A stretch of DNA of 64,000 bases from Actinocrinis puniceicyclus (lineage in GTDB: Bacteria; Actinomycetota; Actinomycetes; Streptomycetales; Catenulisporaceae): the NCBI RefSeq assembly GCF_018283645.1, contig NZ_JAGSXH010000005.1, positions 53,118 to 117,117 of the forward strand. The letters run 5' to 3'. Position 1 is the stretch's first letter. Every line of letters starts with the position of its first letter. Under the pieces are notes generated by a model, which was not told where the DNA came from, searched no databases, and was given only the letters and a program-made list of their open reading frames with translations. Below are positions 36,921 to 46,637 of the stretch, piece after piece. A program made the position numbers and the translations under genes.

Positions 36921-36947
36921 CTGGCACTCAATGACCGCGAGTGCCAA
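36921..36947. promoter_or_regulatory. CIRCE operator of hrcA-dnaJ
   Basis: On the plus strand CTGGCACTC (36921-36929), nine-base spacer, GAGTGCCAA (36939-36947). It matches the CIRCE consensus TTAGCACTC-N9-GAGTGCTAA with a few changes, conserved GCACTC/GAGTGC core and exact nine-base spacing. It lies just before hrcA. Confidence 0.93.
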
Positions 36948-37046
36948 TGGCGGCTAGTACAGTGTACGGCGCGGCACCGGGCTCAGTCTTCAAGCAGGGG
37001 CTGCCGATCTGCCGCCCGGGGCCGGCCGCACGCTAGCCTCGACCGG

Positions 37047-37922
37047 GTGAACCCAGGATTCGGTCCCGGCGGCCGTGACCCGCGGGCCCGGCATTACGGG
37101 CCGCACGATCTGTCTGCGCCCGCACGCACCGCGCTTCCACAGGTCGAGGCGGCGGCCGAGCTGGTGGTCGAGGAGGTGACCACCGGCTTCTGCGGCGCGG
37201 TGGTGCGGGTCGAGAAGACGCCCGGCGGGTTCACCGTCACGTTGGAGGACCGTTTCCGCAAGCACCGGGTCTTCCCGCTCGGCCCGGGTTTCCTGGTGGA
37301 CGGCGAGCCGGTCGTGTTGGTGCGGCCCCGGCCGAAGGCCGGGCAGGCGGGCCAGGAGCGCACGGCGTCCGGTTCCCGGGCGGTGGCCGGGTTGCGGGCG
37401 CGGGTGGCGCGCGAGGGCCGCATCTACGTCGAGGGCAAGCATGACGCGGAACTGGTCGAACGGGTCTGGGGCGACGATCTGCGCGTCGAAGGCGTCGTGG
37501 TCGAGCTGCTCGACGGCGTGGACTTCCTGCCGGGCATCATCGAGGAGTTCCGGCCCGGTGCCGGCCGGCGGCTCGGCGTGCTGGTGGACCACATGGTCGC
37601 CGGCTCGAAGGAGACCCGGATCGCGCGCGAGGCGCAGGAGGGCCGCGAAGAGAGCGTTCTGGTGCTCGGCCACCCTTACGTGGACATCTGGCAGGCCGTG
37701 AAACCTGCCGTGCTCGGCTTCGAGGCGTGGCCGAGGGTGCCTCGCACCGAGGAGTGGAAACGAGGGGTCTGCGAGCGCCTGCGCCGCAAGGACCCGTCCT
37801 GGCCGCTCGACCCGCGGCGGGCGTGGCCCCGCATCCTCGGCGCGGTGACCTCCTACAAGGACCTGGAGCCTACTCTGCTCGGCAGGGTCGAGGCGCTGAT
37901 CGACTTCGTCACCGCGCCGTGA
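37047..37922 (+). CDS. DUF3097 family protein, Toprim-like
   Basis: Actinobacterial protein of unknown function, 291 aa. The C-terminal half has RIYVEGKHDAELVERVWGDDLRVEGV and LGVLVDHMVAGSKETRIA, which look like the Glu and Asp-x-D/H positions of a Toprim domain (as in DnaG or RNase M5); this is pattern reading, not proof. The N-terminal part (about 35-100) is a small beta barrel. It is divergent from hrcA and coupled to the downstream NTF2-like gene by a GTGA overlap. Confidence 0.85.
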   Translation: MNPGFGPGGRDPRARHYGPHDLSAPARTALPQVEAAAELVVEEVTTGFCGAVVRVEKTPGGFTVTLEDRFRKHRVFPLGPGFLVDGEPVVLVRPRPKAGQAGQERTASGSRAVAGLRARVAREGRIYVEGKHDAELVERVWGDDLRVEGVVVELLDGVDFLPGIIEEFRPGAGRRLGVLVDHMVAGSKETRIAREAQEGREESVLVLGHPYVDIWQAVKPAVLGFEAWPRVPRTEEWKRGVCERLRRKDPSWPLDPRRAWPRILGAVTSYKDLEPTLLGRVEALIDFVTAP

Positions 37923-38278
37923 CGGGCAAGGATCCCGCCGAGGTGATCGGGCGGCACATCGCGGCTTTCAACGCTGGCGACGTCGAGGCGTTGATCTCAG
38001 GCTTCACCGAGGACGCGGTCTGGGTCACCGGCACCACCATCGTGCGCGGGCGCGCCGAGCTGACTGAGCTCTTCGCCGCCGCCATCGCCGGCCTGCGGCC
38101 CACCCTCGTGGTGGTGCAAGTCATCACCGCGAACGACCGGGTCGCCTGCGAACTGACCGAGACACTGACCGCTTCGGACGGCCCGCACTCGTTCCGGATC
38201 GCGGGGTTCTACCGGCTGCGCGACGGCAGGATCGCCTCCGCCAGGATCTACCGCGAGGGCAGCGCCGAGATCGACTAG
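37919..38278 (+). CDS. SnoaL/NTF2-like protein
   Basis: Small alpha+beta barrel protein (119 aa) of the NTF2/SnoaL superfamily: IGRHIAAFNAGDVEALISGFTEDAVWVTG, then RGRAELTELF, then GFYRLRDGRIASARIY. GTG 37919 overlaps the DUF3097 stop by four bases, so it is translationally coupled. No catalytic residues can be assigned; many relatives have no known ligand. Confidence 0.85.
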   Translation: MTGKDPAEVIGRHIAAFNAGDVEALISGFTEDAVWVTGTTIVRGRAELTELFAAAIAGLRPTLVVVQVITANDRVACELTETLTASDGPHSFRIAGFYRLRDGRIASARIYREGSAEID

Positions 38279-38325
38279 TCAGCGGAAAGGCGGGGAATGC
38301 CGCGGCGTTCGCGCTGCGCGGCGGC

Positions 38326-39546
38326 TCAGTCGGTGAAGTCGCGCACCAGGGCGTCCGCGAGCAGCCGGCCGCGCAGCGTCAGCACCGCGTGGCCGTCCGC
38401 GAACGGCAGGGGTTCCAGCAGCCGCTGCTGCATCGCGCGGCCGGCGGCAGCGCGGCCCTGCCGGGAAAGCAGCGCGAGGTCGAGGCCGTCGCTGAGCCGC
38501 AGTTCCAGCAGGATCCGCTCGACCCGCCGGTCCGCCGCGTTCAACAGCTCCCGGGCGTGCCCCGGCGAGCGGCCCTCGGCGACGCGCTGCGCGTAGGCCG
38601 CCGGGTGCTTGACGTTCCACCAGCGCGTACCTGACACGTGGCTGTGCGCGCCGGGCCCGATGCCCCACCAGTCGGCGCCGCTCCAATACAGCAGGTTGTG
38701 GCGACAACGCGCGTCCTCGGACACCGCCCAGTTGGAAACCTCGTACCAGCTGTAGCCCGCCGCGGTCAGCAACTCGTCCGCGATCGTGTAGCGGTCGGCG
38801 TGTACGTCCTCGTCGATGTCAGGCAGCTCGCCGCGCCTTATCCGGGCCGCGAGGCGCGTTCCCTCCTCGACGATGAGGGAGTAGGCGGAGACGTGGTCCG
38901 GATAGACGGCGATGACCGCCTCCAGCGAAGCGCGCCAGTCGTCGTCGGTCTCGCCCGGCGTGCCGTAGATCAAGTCCAGGTTGACCTGCTCGAATCCCGC
39001 GTCGTAGGCCCAGCGCACGCACTGCTCCGGCCGGCCGCTCGTATGCCCGCGCTCCAGGACCTCGAGCACGTGCCTGCGCGCCGACTGCATGCCGAAGGAG
39101 ATCCGGTTGAAACCGCCCTCGGCGAGTTCCACCAGGTACTTCTCGTCCACCGACTCCGGGTTCGCCTCCGTGGTGATCTCGGCCGCCGCGTCGAGCCCGA
39201 ACTCGTCGCGGATCGCCTTGAGGATCGCCTTGAGCTCGCGCGCGGGCAGCAGCGTCGGCGTGCCGCCGCCGAAGAACACCGTCTCCACCGGCACGTAGCG
39301 GTCCCCGAGCACCCGCCGCGCCATCCGGATCTCCGCGATCGCGTTCTGTGCGTAAGACGCCTGGGACGCGCCGCCGCCGAGCTCCTTCGCCGTGTAGGTG
39401 TTGAAATCGCAGTAACCGCAGCGCGTCGCGCAGTACGGCACGTGCACGTAGAAGCCGAACGACCGCTCGCCGAACGCGGCGGCCGACGCCGCGGGCAGGG
39501 CGCCGTCGCCGGGAACCGGGATTCCGTCGGGTGCGGCTGAAGGCAT
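38326..39546 (-). CDS. hemW: radical SAM heme chaperone HemW
   Basis: Radical SAM protein that delivers heme to haemoproteins (formerly annotated as oxygen-independent coproporphyrinogen oxidase). The cluster motif CATRCGYCDF is at about residue 38, the glycine-rich FFGGGTPTLL at about 90, and the C-terminal HemN_C region (about 320-395) is present. Length 406 aa. Start ATG 39546. It follows lepA by 27 bases in the usual lepA-hemW order. Confidence 0.93.
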   Translation of the reverse strand: MPSAAPDGIPVPGDGALPAASAAAFGERSFGFYVHVPYCATRCGYCDFNTYTAKELGGGASQASYAQNAIAEIRMARRVLGDRYVPVETVFFGGGTPTLLPARELKAILKAIRDEFGLDAAAEITTEANPESVDEKYLVELAEGGFNRISFGMQSARRHVLEVLERGHTSGRPEQCVRWAYDAGFEQVNLDLIYGTPGETDDDWRASLEAVIAVYPDHVSAYSLIVEEGTRLAARIRRGELPDIDEDVHADRYTIADELLTAAGYSWYEVSNWAVSEDARCRHNLLYWSGADWWGIGPGAHSHVSGTRWWNVKHPAAYAQRVAEGRSPGHARELLNAADRRVERILLELRLSDGLDLALLSRQGRAAAGRAMQQRLLEPLPFADGHAVLTLRGRLLADALVRDFTD

Positions 39547-39573
39547 GAGGCTATTGTCCGCCCTCGACCGGAT

Positions 39574-41415
<1,842 letters not shown>

Positions 41416-41899
41416 GTTGGGCGGAAGCGAGGGCAACGAAGTAATTCCATTCGACTGGTGGGAACCGGCTCCATGGTCCCACGGACGCGGCCCGCGCAGC
41501 GACGGCGTCCCGGCGAAGTGCCAGCGGACGGCATGAGGGCCGTGCCATGCTGGAGCGCCGCGAAGCGGTGATCTCCCGCCCGGCCGCTCGTCCCGATCGC
41601 CGGAAGGCGCCTGAATGGTCCGGTTCGGCATCGGCGCGGCGCACTGCGTCAATCTCCTGACCGATTGAGCGCGGTTTCGGGGCAGCGCGCGACGGCTGCT
41701 AAAGTGGCCAGTCGCGTGGCCTGCGGACCGCGTTCACGACAAAGGTCCGCAGCAGCGCGGCGTTGCACAGCGTCCCCCTGGGACGCGCGGGCCGTTGAGG
41801 CCCGCCGGTGGTCACACCTCCAAGACGCCGCGCGACCGCCGGAACCGAAACCGGGGTCCGCCGCGCTGTAACCACCACCAGGACACCGAAGAGGCTTTC
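41416..41899. other. divergent lepA/rpsT intergenic region
   Basis: A 484-base gap. On the rpsT side a stem of nine base pairs (CTGCGGACC 41721-41729 with GGTCCGCAG 41744-41752) lies about 150 bases before the start codon and could be part of an S20 leader. TAAAGT at about 41699 could be a -10 box. I see no additional gene; the long open frames are GC-driven. Confidence 0.4.
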
Positions 41900-42166
41900 G
41901 TGGCGAACATCAAGTCCCAGATCAAGCGGATCAAGACCAACGAGAAGGCGCGTCAGCGCAACCAGTCGATCAAGTCGTCACTCAAGACGGCGATCCGCAA
42001 GGCCCGCGAGGCGGTCGAGGCCGGCGACCAGGCCAAGGCCCAGGAGCTCACCCGAGCGGCCTCCCGCCAGCTGGACAAGGCGGTCTCCAAGGGCGTCATC
42101 CACGCCAACCAGGCCGCGAACAAGAAGTCCGCGCTGGCGAAGAAGGTCAACGACATGGCTGCCTGA
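41900..42166 (+). CDS. rpsT: 30S ribosomal protein S20
   Basis: Primary-binding 16S rRNA protein of 88 aa, all helical and basic: [21 protein letters not shown] at the N-terminus and [21 protein letters not shown] at the C-terminus. Start GTG 41900 with AGAGG six bases upstream; the longer frame has no family match. It is divergent from lepA and convergent with holA, as in other actinomycetes. Confidence 0.97.
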   Translation: MANIKSQIKRIKTNEKARQRNQSIKSSLKTAIRKAREAVEAGDQAKAQELTRAASRQLDKAVSKGVIHANQAANKKSALAKKVNDMAA

Positions 42167-42182
42167 TCCAGGCCAGCACGTC

Positions 42183-42220
42183 GCGGCCCGGTCGGATTCA
42201 CGTGAATCCGGCCGGGCCGC
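42183..42220. terminator. bidirectional terminator between rpsT and holA
   Basis: An 18-base stem (42183-42200 with 42203-42220, one G-T pair) with a two-base loop, 17 bases after the rpsT stop. It is very stable and sits between convergent genes. Confidence 0.85.
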
Positions 42221-42279
42221 TGCTTCGGCTGATCATCGCCCGCCGGGTTCGCGCGGGAAGCGGACCCGCGAGAATGCCG

Positions 42280-43251
42280 TCAACGCTGCGCGCTGCGGGC
42301 GCCGGCGATCGCCACGACGCATTTCTCCAGCGCGTAAGCCGGATCCGCCGCCGCTCCCTTCACCGCCGCGTCGGCCGTGGCCACGGCGCGCAGGGCGACG
42401 CTCAAGCCGTCCGGGGTCCATCCCCGGGCCTGCCTGCGGATCTTGTCCACCCGCCAGGGCGGCATGCCGAGGTCGCGCGCGTTGGGTCCGGCGGCGGCCA
42501 CCTTTCCGATCTGCCGCACCCCGGTGGCCAGCGCGCTGGTAATCAGCACCGAGGCGACGCCGGTGTCCAGCGCGAAGCGCAGCTGTTCCAGCGCCTCGCC
42601 GAGCCGGCCCTCCACCGCCAGATCCGCCACGGCGAAGCCGGAGACCTCCGCCTTTCCGCTGTAATAGCGGGCGACCACGGCCTCGTCGACCGTGCCCTCG
42701 GTGTCGGCGATCAGCTGATCGGCCGCCGCGGCGAGCTCGCGCAGGTCGGAACCGACCGCGTCCGCCACCGCCTGCGCGGCCTCCTCGCTGATCGCGCGCC
42801 GCTGCCGGCGGAACTCGGCGCGCAGGAACGTGATCCGTTCGGCCGGCTTGGTCAGCTTCGGGCAGTCCACCACGACCGGCTTGTGCTTGCGGACCGCGTC
42901 GAGCAGCGCCTTGCCTTTCACACCGCCCGGGTGCGTCAGCACCAGCACGATCTGCTCGGCCGGGTCGGCCAGGTACCGCTTGACCTCCTCGGCCTGGTCC
43001 GCGCCGAGGTCCTGGATCGCGCGCAGTACCACGACCTTGGCCTCGCCGAACAGGGACGGCGAGACCAGTTCGGCCAGCCCGCCCGGTTGCAGCGCGCCGG
43101 GCGCCAGATCGCAGATCTCGACGGAGGGGTCGGCCGCCCGGGCCGCGGCGACCACCTCGGCCACGGCCCGGTCGGCGAGCAGTTCCTCCGGCCCGCTGAC
43201 CAGGGTCAGTGGCGCGGGCGCGGCGCCGCCGGCCGCCCTGGATCCGGCCAT
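42280..43251 (-). CDS. holA: DNA polymerase III subunit delta
   Basis: Clamp-loader subunit that opens the beta sliding clamp. P-loop-like N-terminal region with LVSGPEELLADRAVAEVVAAA, then the middle lid domain and the C-terminal collar domain (AVKGAAADPAYALEKCVVAIA). Length 323 aa. ATG 43251 is five bases after the oligopeptidase stop, so the two are probably cotranscribed. It converges on rpsT. Confidence 0.92.
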   Translation of the reverse strand: MAGSRAAGGAAPAPLTLVSGPEELLADRAVAEVVAAARAADPSVEICDLAPGALQPGGLAELVSPSLFGEAKVVVLRAIQDLGADQAEEVKRYLADPAEQIVLVLTHPGGVKGKALLDAVRKHKPVVVDCPKLTKPAERITFLRAEFRRQRRAISEEAAQAVADAVGSDLRELAAAADQLIADTEGTVDEAVVARYYSGKAEVSGFAVADLAVEGRLGEALEQLRFALDTGVASVLITSALATGVRQIGKVAAAGPNARDLGMPPWRVDKIRRQARGWTPDGLSVALRAVATADAAVKGAAADPAYALEKCVVAIAGARSAQR

Positions 43252-43256
43252 CGCGT

Positions 43257-45404
43257 TCAGCCCTGCGCCGCGGCGCGGTCCGCGCCGGCGGCCTCGCCGG
43301 CCGGCGAACCGGTGGCGGTCGCGATGACCCAGGCCAGCGTCAGCGCCTCTTCCCGCCACGCGTCGTAGCGCCCGGAGCGGCCGGCATGGCCCGCCTCCAT
43401 CTCGGTTTTGAGCAGGAAGTCGCCGCCGGTCGCGGTGGCGCGCAGCCGCGCTATCCACTTGGCCGGCTCGTGGTAGTAGACCCGCGTGTCGTTGAGGCTC
43501 GTGGTGGCGAGGATTGAAGGGTACTGTTTCGCCTCCACGTTCTCGTAGGGGCTGTAGCCCTTCATGTACCGGTAGACCTGCGCCGATTCCAGCGGATTGC
43601 CCCACTCCTCCCACTCGATCACGGTCAGCGGCAGCGTCGGATCGAGGATCGTGTTGAGCGGGTCGACGAACGGCACCTCCGCCACGATTCCGCGGAACGC
43701 CTCGGGCGCCAGGTTCGCCACCGCGCCGACCAGCAGCCCGCCGGCCGAACCGCCGCGCGCGACCAGCCGGTCCACGCCGGTCCAGCCTTCCCGCGCCAGA
43801 GACCGGGCGCAGGCGACGAAGTCGGTGAAGGTGTTGCGCTTGGCCAGCAGTTTGCCGTCCTCGTACCAGGAGCGGCCCATCTCGCCGCCGCCGCGTACGT
43901 GCGCGATGGCGTACACGAATCCGCGGTCGAGCAACGAGAGGCGGGCAGCCGAGAAGTACGGGTCGCGCGAAATCTCGTAGGAGCCGTAACCGTAGAGCAG
44001 CGCGGGCGCGCTGCCGTCACGTTCGACACCCTTGCGGTGCACCACCGAGATCGGCACGCGCGTGCCGTCCTCCGCGGTGGCCCACACCCGGTGCTGCTCG
44101 TAGTCGGCCGGCTCATAGCCGCCGAGCACCGGCTGTCGCTTGAGCAGGTGCAGTGCGCCGGTGGCGATGTCGTAGTCGTAGACGGTCGAGGGCGTGACCA
44201 TCGAGGTGTATCCGAGCCGCAGCCGGCTGGTCTCGAACTCGGGGTTCTCACCGATCCCGACGGTGTACACCGGCTCGTCGAACGCGATGGGCGTGCCCTG
44301 CGCGGACGGCCGACCGTCGGCGACGGGGTGGATGGCCAGCCCGGTGAGCCCGTCGCGGCGGTACTCCACCGCCAGGTGGCCCGCGAATGCCTCGGCCTCC
44401 AGCAGCCGGGTGTCCTGGCGGTGCGGGATCAGCGCGGTCCACTCGTCCGGAGCGTGCACCGAGGCGGTGGCCAGCTCGAAGTTGCTCTTGCCGTCCCGGT
44501 TGTGCAGCACGATCAGCAGGTCCTTGGAGCGGTCGCCGGGGTGCGCCCAGTGGTCGACCGAGTACTCGACCCCGTTCTGCCGGGCGACGACGAGCCGGAA
44601 CTGCCCGGCCGGGTCGTCCGCGTCCAGGAGGTGCAGCTCGCTGGTGACCTTGGAACCGACCGAGATCAGCAGGTAACGCTCGCTGCGGGTCAGTCCGACG
44701 CCCACCCAGAAGCGCTCGTCGCTCTCCTCGTAGATGAGCACGTCCTGCTCGACCGGCGCGCCCACCGCGTGCCGATGCACCCGGTAAGGCCGCCACGCCT
44801 CGTCGACGGTCAGGTAGAACAGCGTGGACCCGTCGCGGGACCAGGCGGTGCCGTAGGAGGTGCCCGGGATCTCGTCGGGCAGAAGCCGCCCGGACTCCAG
44901 GTCCTTGATCCGCAGGGTGAAGCGCTCGTCGCCCGCGAAGTCCACCGAGTACGCCAGGCGCCGCCCGTCCGGGGAGACGTCGAAGGTGCCCAGGCTGAAG
45001 AAGCCGTGGCCCTCGGCCAGTTCGTTGCCGTCCAGCAGGACCTGCTCGCCCGGCAGCGCCGAACCGTCCGCGGGCAGCAGCGGCGGGGTGTCCCCGGCTG
45101 CGCGCAGCCGGCAATGGATGGCGTACTGCTTGCCCTCCTCGGTCCGGGCGTAGTACCACCAGTCGCCCTTGCGGCCGGGCACCGACAGGTCTGTCTCCTG
45201 GGTGCGGCCCTTGATCTCCTGGAAGATCCGCTCGCGCAGCCCGGCCAGCCCGGCCAGGCGCTGCTCGGTGTACGCGTTCTCGGCCTCGAGGTACGCGATG
45301 ACCTCCTTGTTCTCCTTGTCGGCGAGCCAGAAGTAGGGATCGTCCACGGTGTCGCCGTGATGGACACGCTGGTGCGCAATGGTCTTCGCGACTGGGGGCT
45401 GCAT
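43257..45404 (-). CDS. ptrB: S9 family peptidase, oligopeptidase B type
   Basis: Cytosolic serine peptidase cutting oligopeptides after basic residues. Propeller domain (about 80-410) then alpha/beta hydrolase domain with Ser in RGGSAGGLLVG (about 551), Asp in TSLNDTRV (about 638) and His in EAGHAGRSGRY (about 670). Length 715 aa. ATG 45404 (MQPPVAKTIAHQRVHHGD) has no strong ribosome site but matches family N-termini; the longer frame is noise. It lies between comEC and holA, which are normally adjacent, so it looks inserted into the conserved block. Confidence 0.92.
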   Translation of the reverse strand: MQPPVAKTIAHQRVHHGDTVDDPYFWLADKENKEVIAYLEAENAYTEQRLAGLAGLRERIFQEIKGRTQETDLSVPGRKGDWWYYARTEEGKQYAIHCRLRAAGDTPPLLPADGSALPGEQVLLDGNELAEGHGFFSLGTFDVSPDGRRLAYSVDFAGDERFTLRIKDLESGRLLPDEIPGTSYGTAWSRDGSTLFYLTVDEAWRPYRVHRHAVGAPVEQDVLIYEESDERFWVGVGLTRSERYLLISVGSKVTSELHLLDADDPAGQFRLVVARQNGVEYSVDHWAHPGDRSKDLLIVLHNRDGKSNFELATASVHAPDEWTALIPHRQDTRLLEAEAFAGHLAVEYRRDGLTGLAIHPVADGRPSAQGTPIAFDEPVYTVGIGENPEFETSRLRLGYTSMVTPSTVYDYDIATGALHLLKRQPVLGGYEPADYEQHRVWATAEDGTRVPISVVHRKGVERDGSAPALLYGYGSYEISRDPYFSAARLSLLDRGFVYAIAHVRGGGEMGRSWYEDGKLLAKRNTFTDFVACARSLAREGWTGVDRLVARGGSAGGLLVGAVANLAPEAFRGIVAEVPFVDPLNTILDPTLPLTVIEWEEWGNPLESAQVYRYMKGYSPYENVEAKQYPSILATTSLNDTRVYYHEPAKWIARLRATATGGDFLLKTEMEAGHAGRSGRYDAWREEALTLAWVIATATGSPAGEAAGADRAAAQG

Positions 45405-46635
45405 GGTTACCGATCCTACGGTCTCGGTCGGACGCCGGCCCCTGGTCATCGCGACCGGAGGCGGTGCGCCCGAACTGCTGATCGTGGCTATGGCCGTAGC
45501 TGCCGCTGTATTCGCGCGCATGGCGGTGGCTGCGGCGACCGTGCGGCGCGTCGCCCGGCCGCGCGTCGCCGGACGCGCCGGCCAGGTCGCCGGGCACGCC
45601 GTCGCCGTGCTGAGCCGTGACCGCGATCTGGCCGCTGTTCGGCACCTCGCCGATGACCACGTCGCCGTCCTGGTCGGTGCGGTATACCCGCGCTCCGTCG
45701 GCTCCAGCGAAGCGCAGCGCACGCGCTGACGGGTGCCCGTACGGGTTTCCGCGCCCCACCGAGACCACCGCGACGCTCGCGCCGACCGCCGCGTCGAAAC
45801 CTACGGCCTGATTCGCCGAGCCGTGGTGTGGCACCTTGAGCACCTCGGCGCGCAGGTCGCCGCGGTGGCTTCCGGTCAGCAGCAGTTGCTGGACCGGAGT
45901 CTCGATGTCGCCGGTCAGCAACGCGGTCAGCGGCGCGGCCGAGCCTGCCGGGTCCGCGGCGACGGACACGGCCAGCACGATCGAGGAGTTGTTCGGGCCG
46001 GAACCCTCTCCGCTGCGCTCGTCCTGGTCCGCGGCCGGAGCCTCGACCGCGGGCAGTTCCCGCGGATCCGGCCACAGCGCGTGCCACGCGACCCTGCCGA
46101 GGCTGCCGCGTTCGAACGGCCGCACCTGGCGCACCGGGACGCCCGCCGCGGCCGCCTCGTCGCGCACCCGCCTGGCTCCGGCGGCCGGATCCTCGACGAG
46201 CGTCGTCTCGATCGCGCCGACCGCCCGCCCGGCGAGCAGGCCGGCCAGGCCGCCGATGTGGTCCTCGTGAAAGTGGGTGAGCACGACCAGAGCGAGGCGC
46301 GTGATGCCGAAACGGCGCAGGCAGGCGTCCTCGCGCTCGGGCTGTGGCCCGGTGTCCACGGCGATCGCGGTCGAGGGTCCGGTGTGCAGCAGAAGCGCAT
46401 CGCCCTGGCCGACGTCGCACACGACCATGGCCCAGTCGCGCGGCGGCCACGCGGGCGCCACGGCCAGCCGCACCACGGCCACGGCTCCCGTGATCAGCAC
46501 ACCGATGAGGGTCAGCACGCCCAACCGGAGCAGTCTGCGCCGATGCGTGGTAGCCACCGAGCCTGGACGCGAGCGCTCCCCTCCGGCGCTCCGGTCCGGT
46601 TGCTCGCCCCTCCCTCGGCGACGATCCCCAGTCAT
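45405..46635 (-). CDS. ComEC-type metallo-beta-lactamase protein, 3' end unresolved
   Basis: Extracytoplasmic hydrolase half of ComEC. One membrane helix (LGVLTLIGVLITGAVAVVRLAV at about residues 36-60) precedes the MBL domain: VCDVGQGDALLL, THFHEDHIGG, LLTGDIE and VPHHGSANQ, all zinc-site motifs intact. ATG 46635 is two bases after the comEC stop. The domain ends near base 45600 (residue about 345), but the frame has no stop there: it stays open through the ptrB start and closes only at 44248, which would give 795 aa, the last 380 or so out of frame in ptrB. I give the boundary at the ptrB start. A sequencing or assembly indel, or loss of the natural stop, is possible. Confidence 0.7.
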
Positions 46636-46637
46636 AT

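Noticed and set aside
42280..43614. Longer holA start at 43614
   Set aside because: The added 121 residues lie wholly in ptrB in another frame and do not resemble HolA N-termini.
44248..45404. Out-of-frame extension of the hydrolase reading frame inside ptrB
   Set aside because: The residues are Arg/Gly-rich like other shadow frames, and ptrB is plainly the coding frame here; kept only as a finding about the missing stop.
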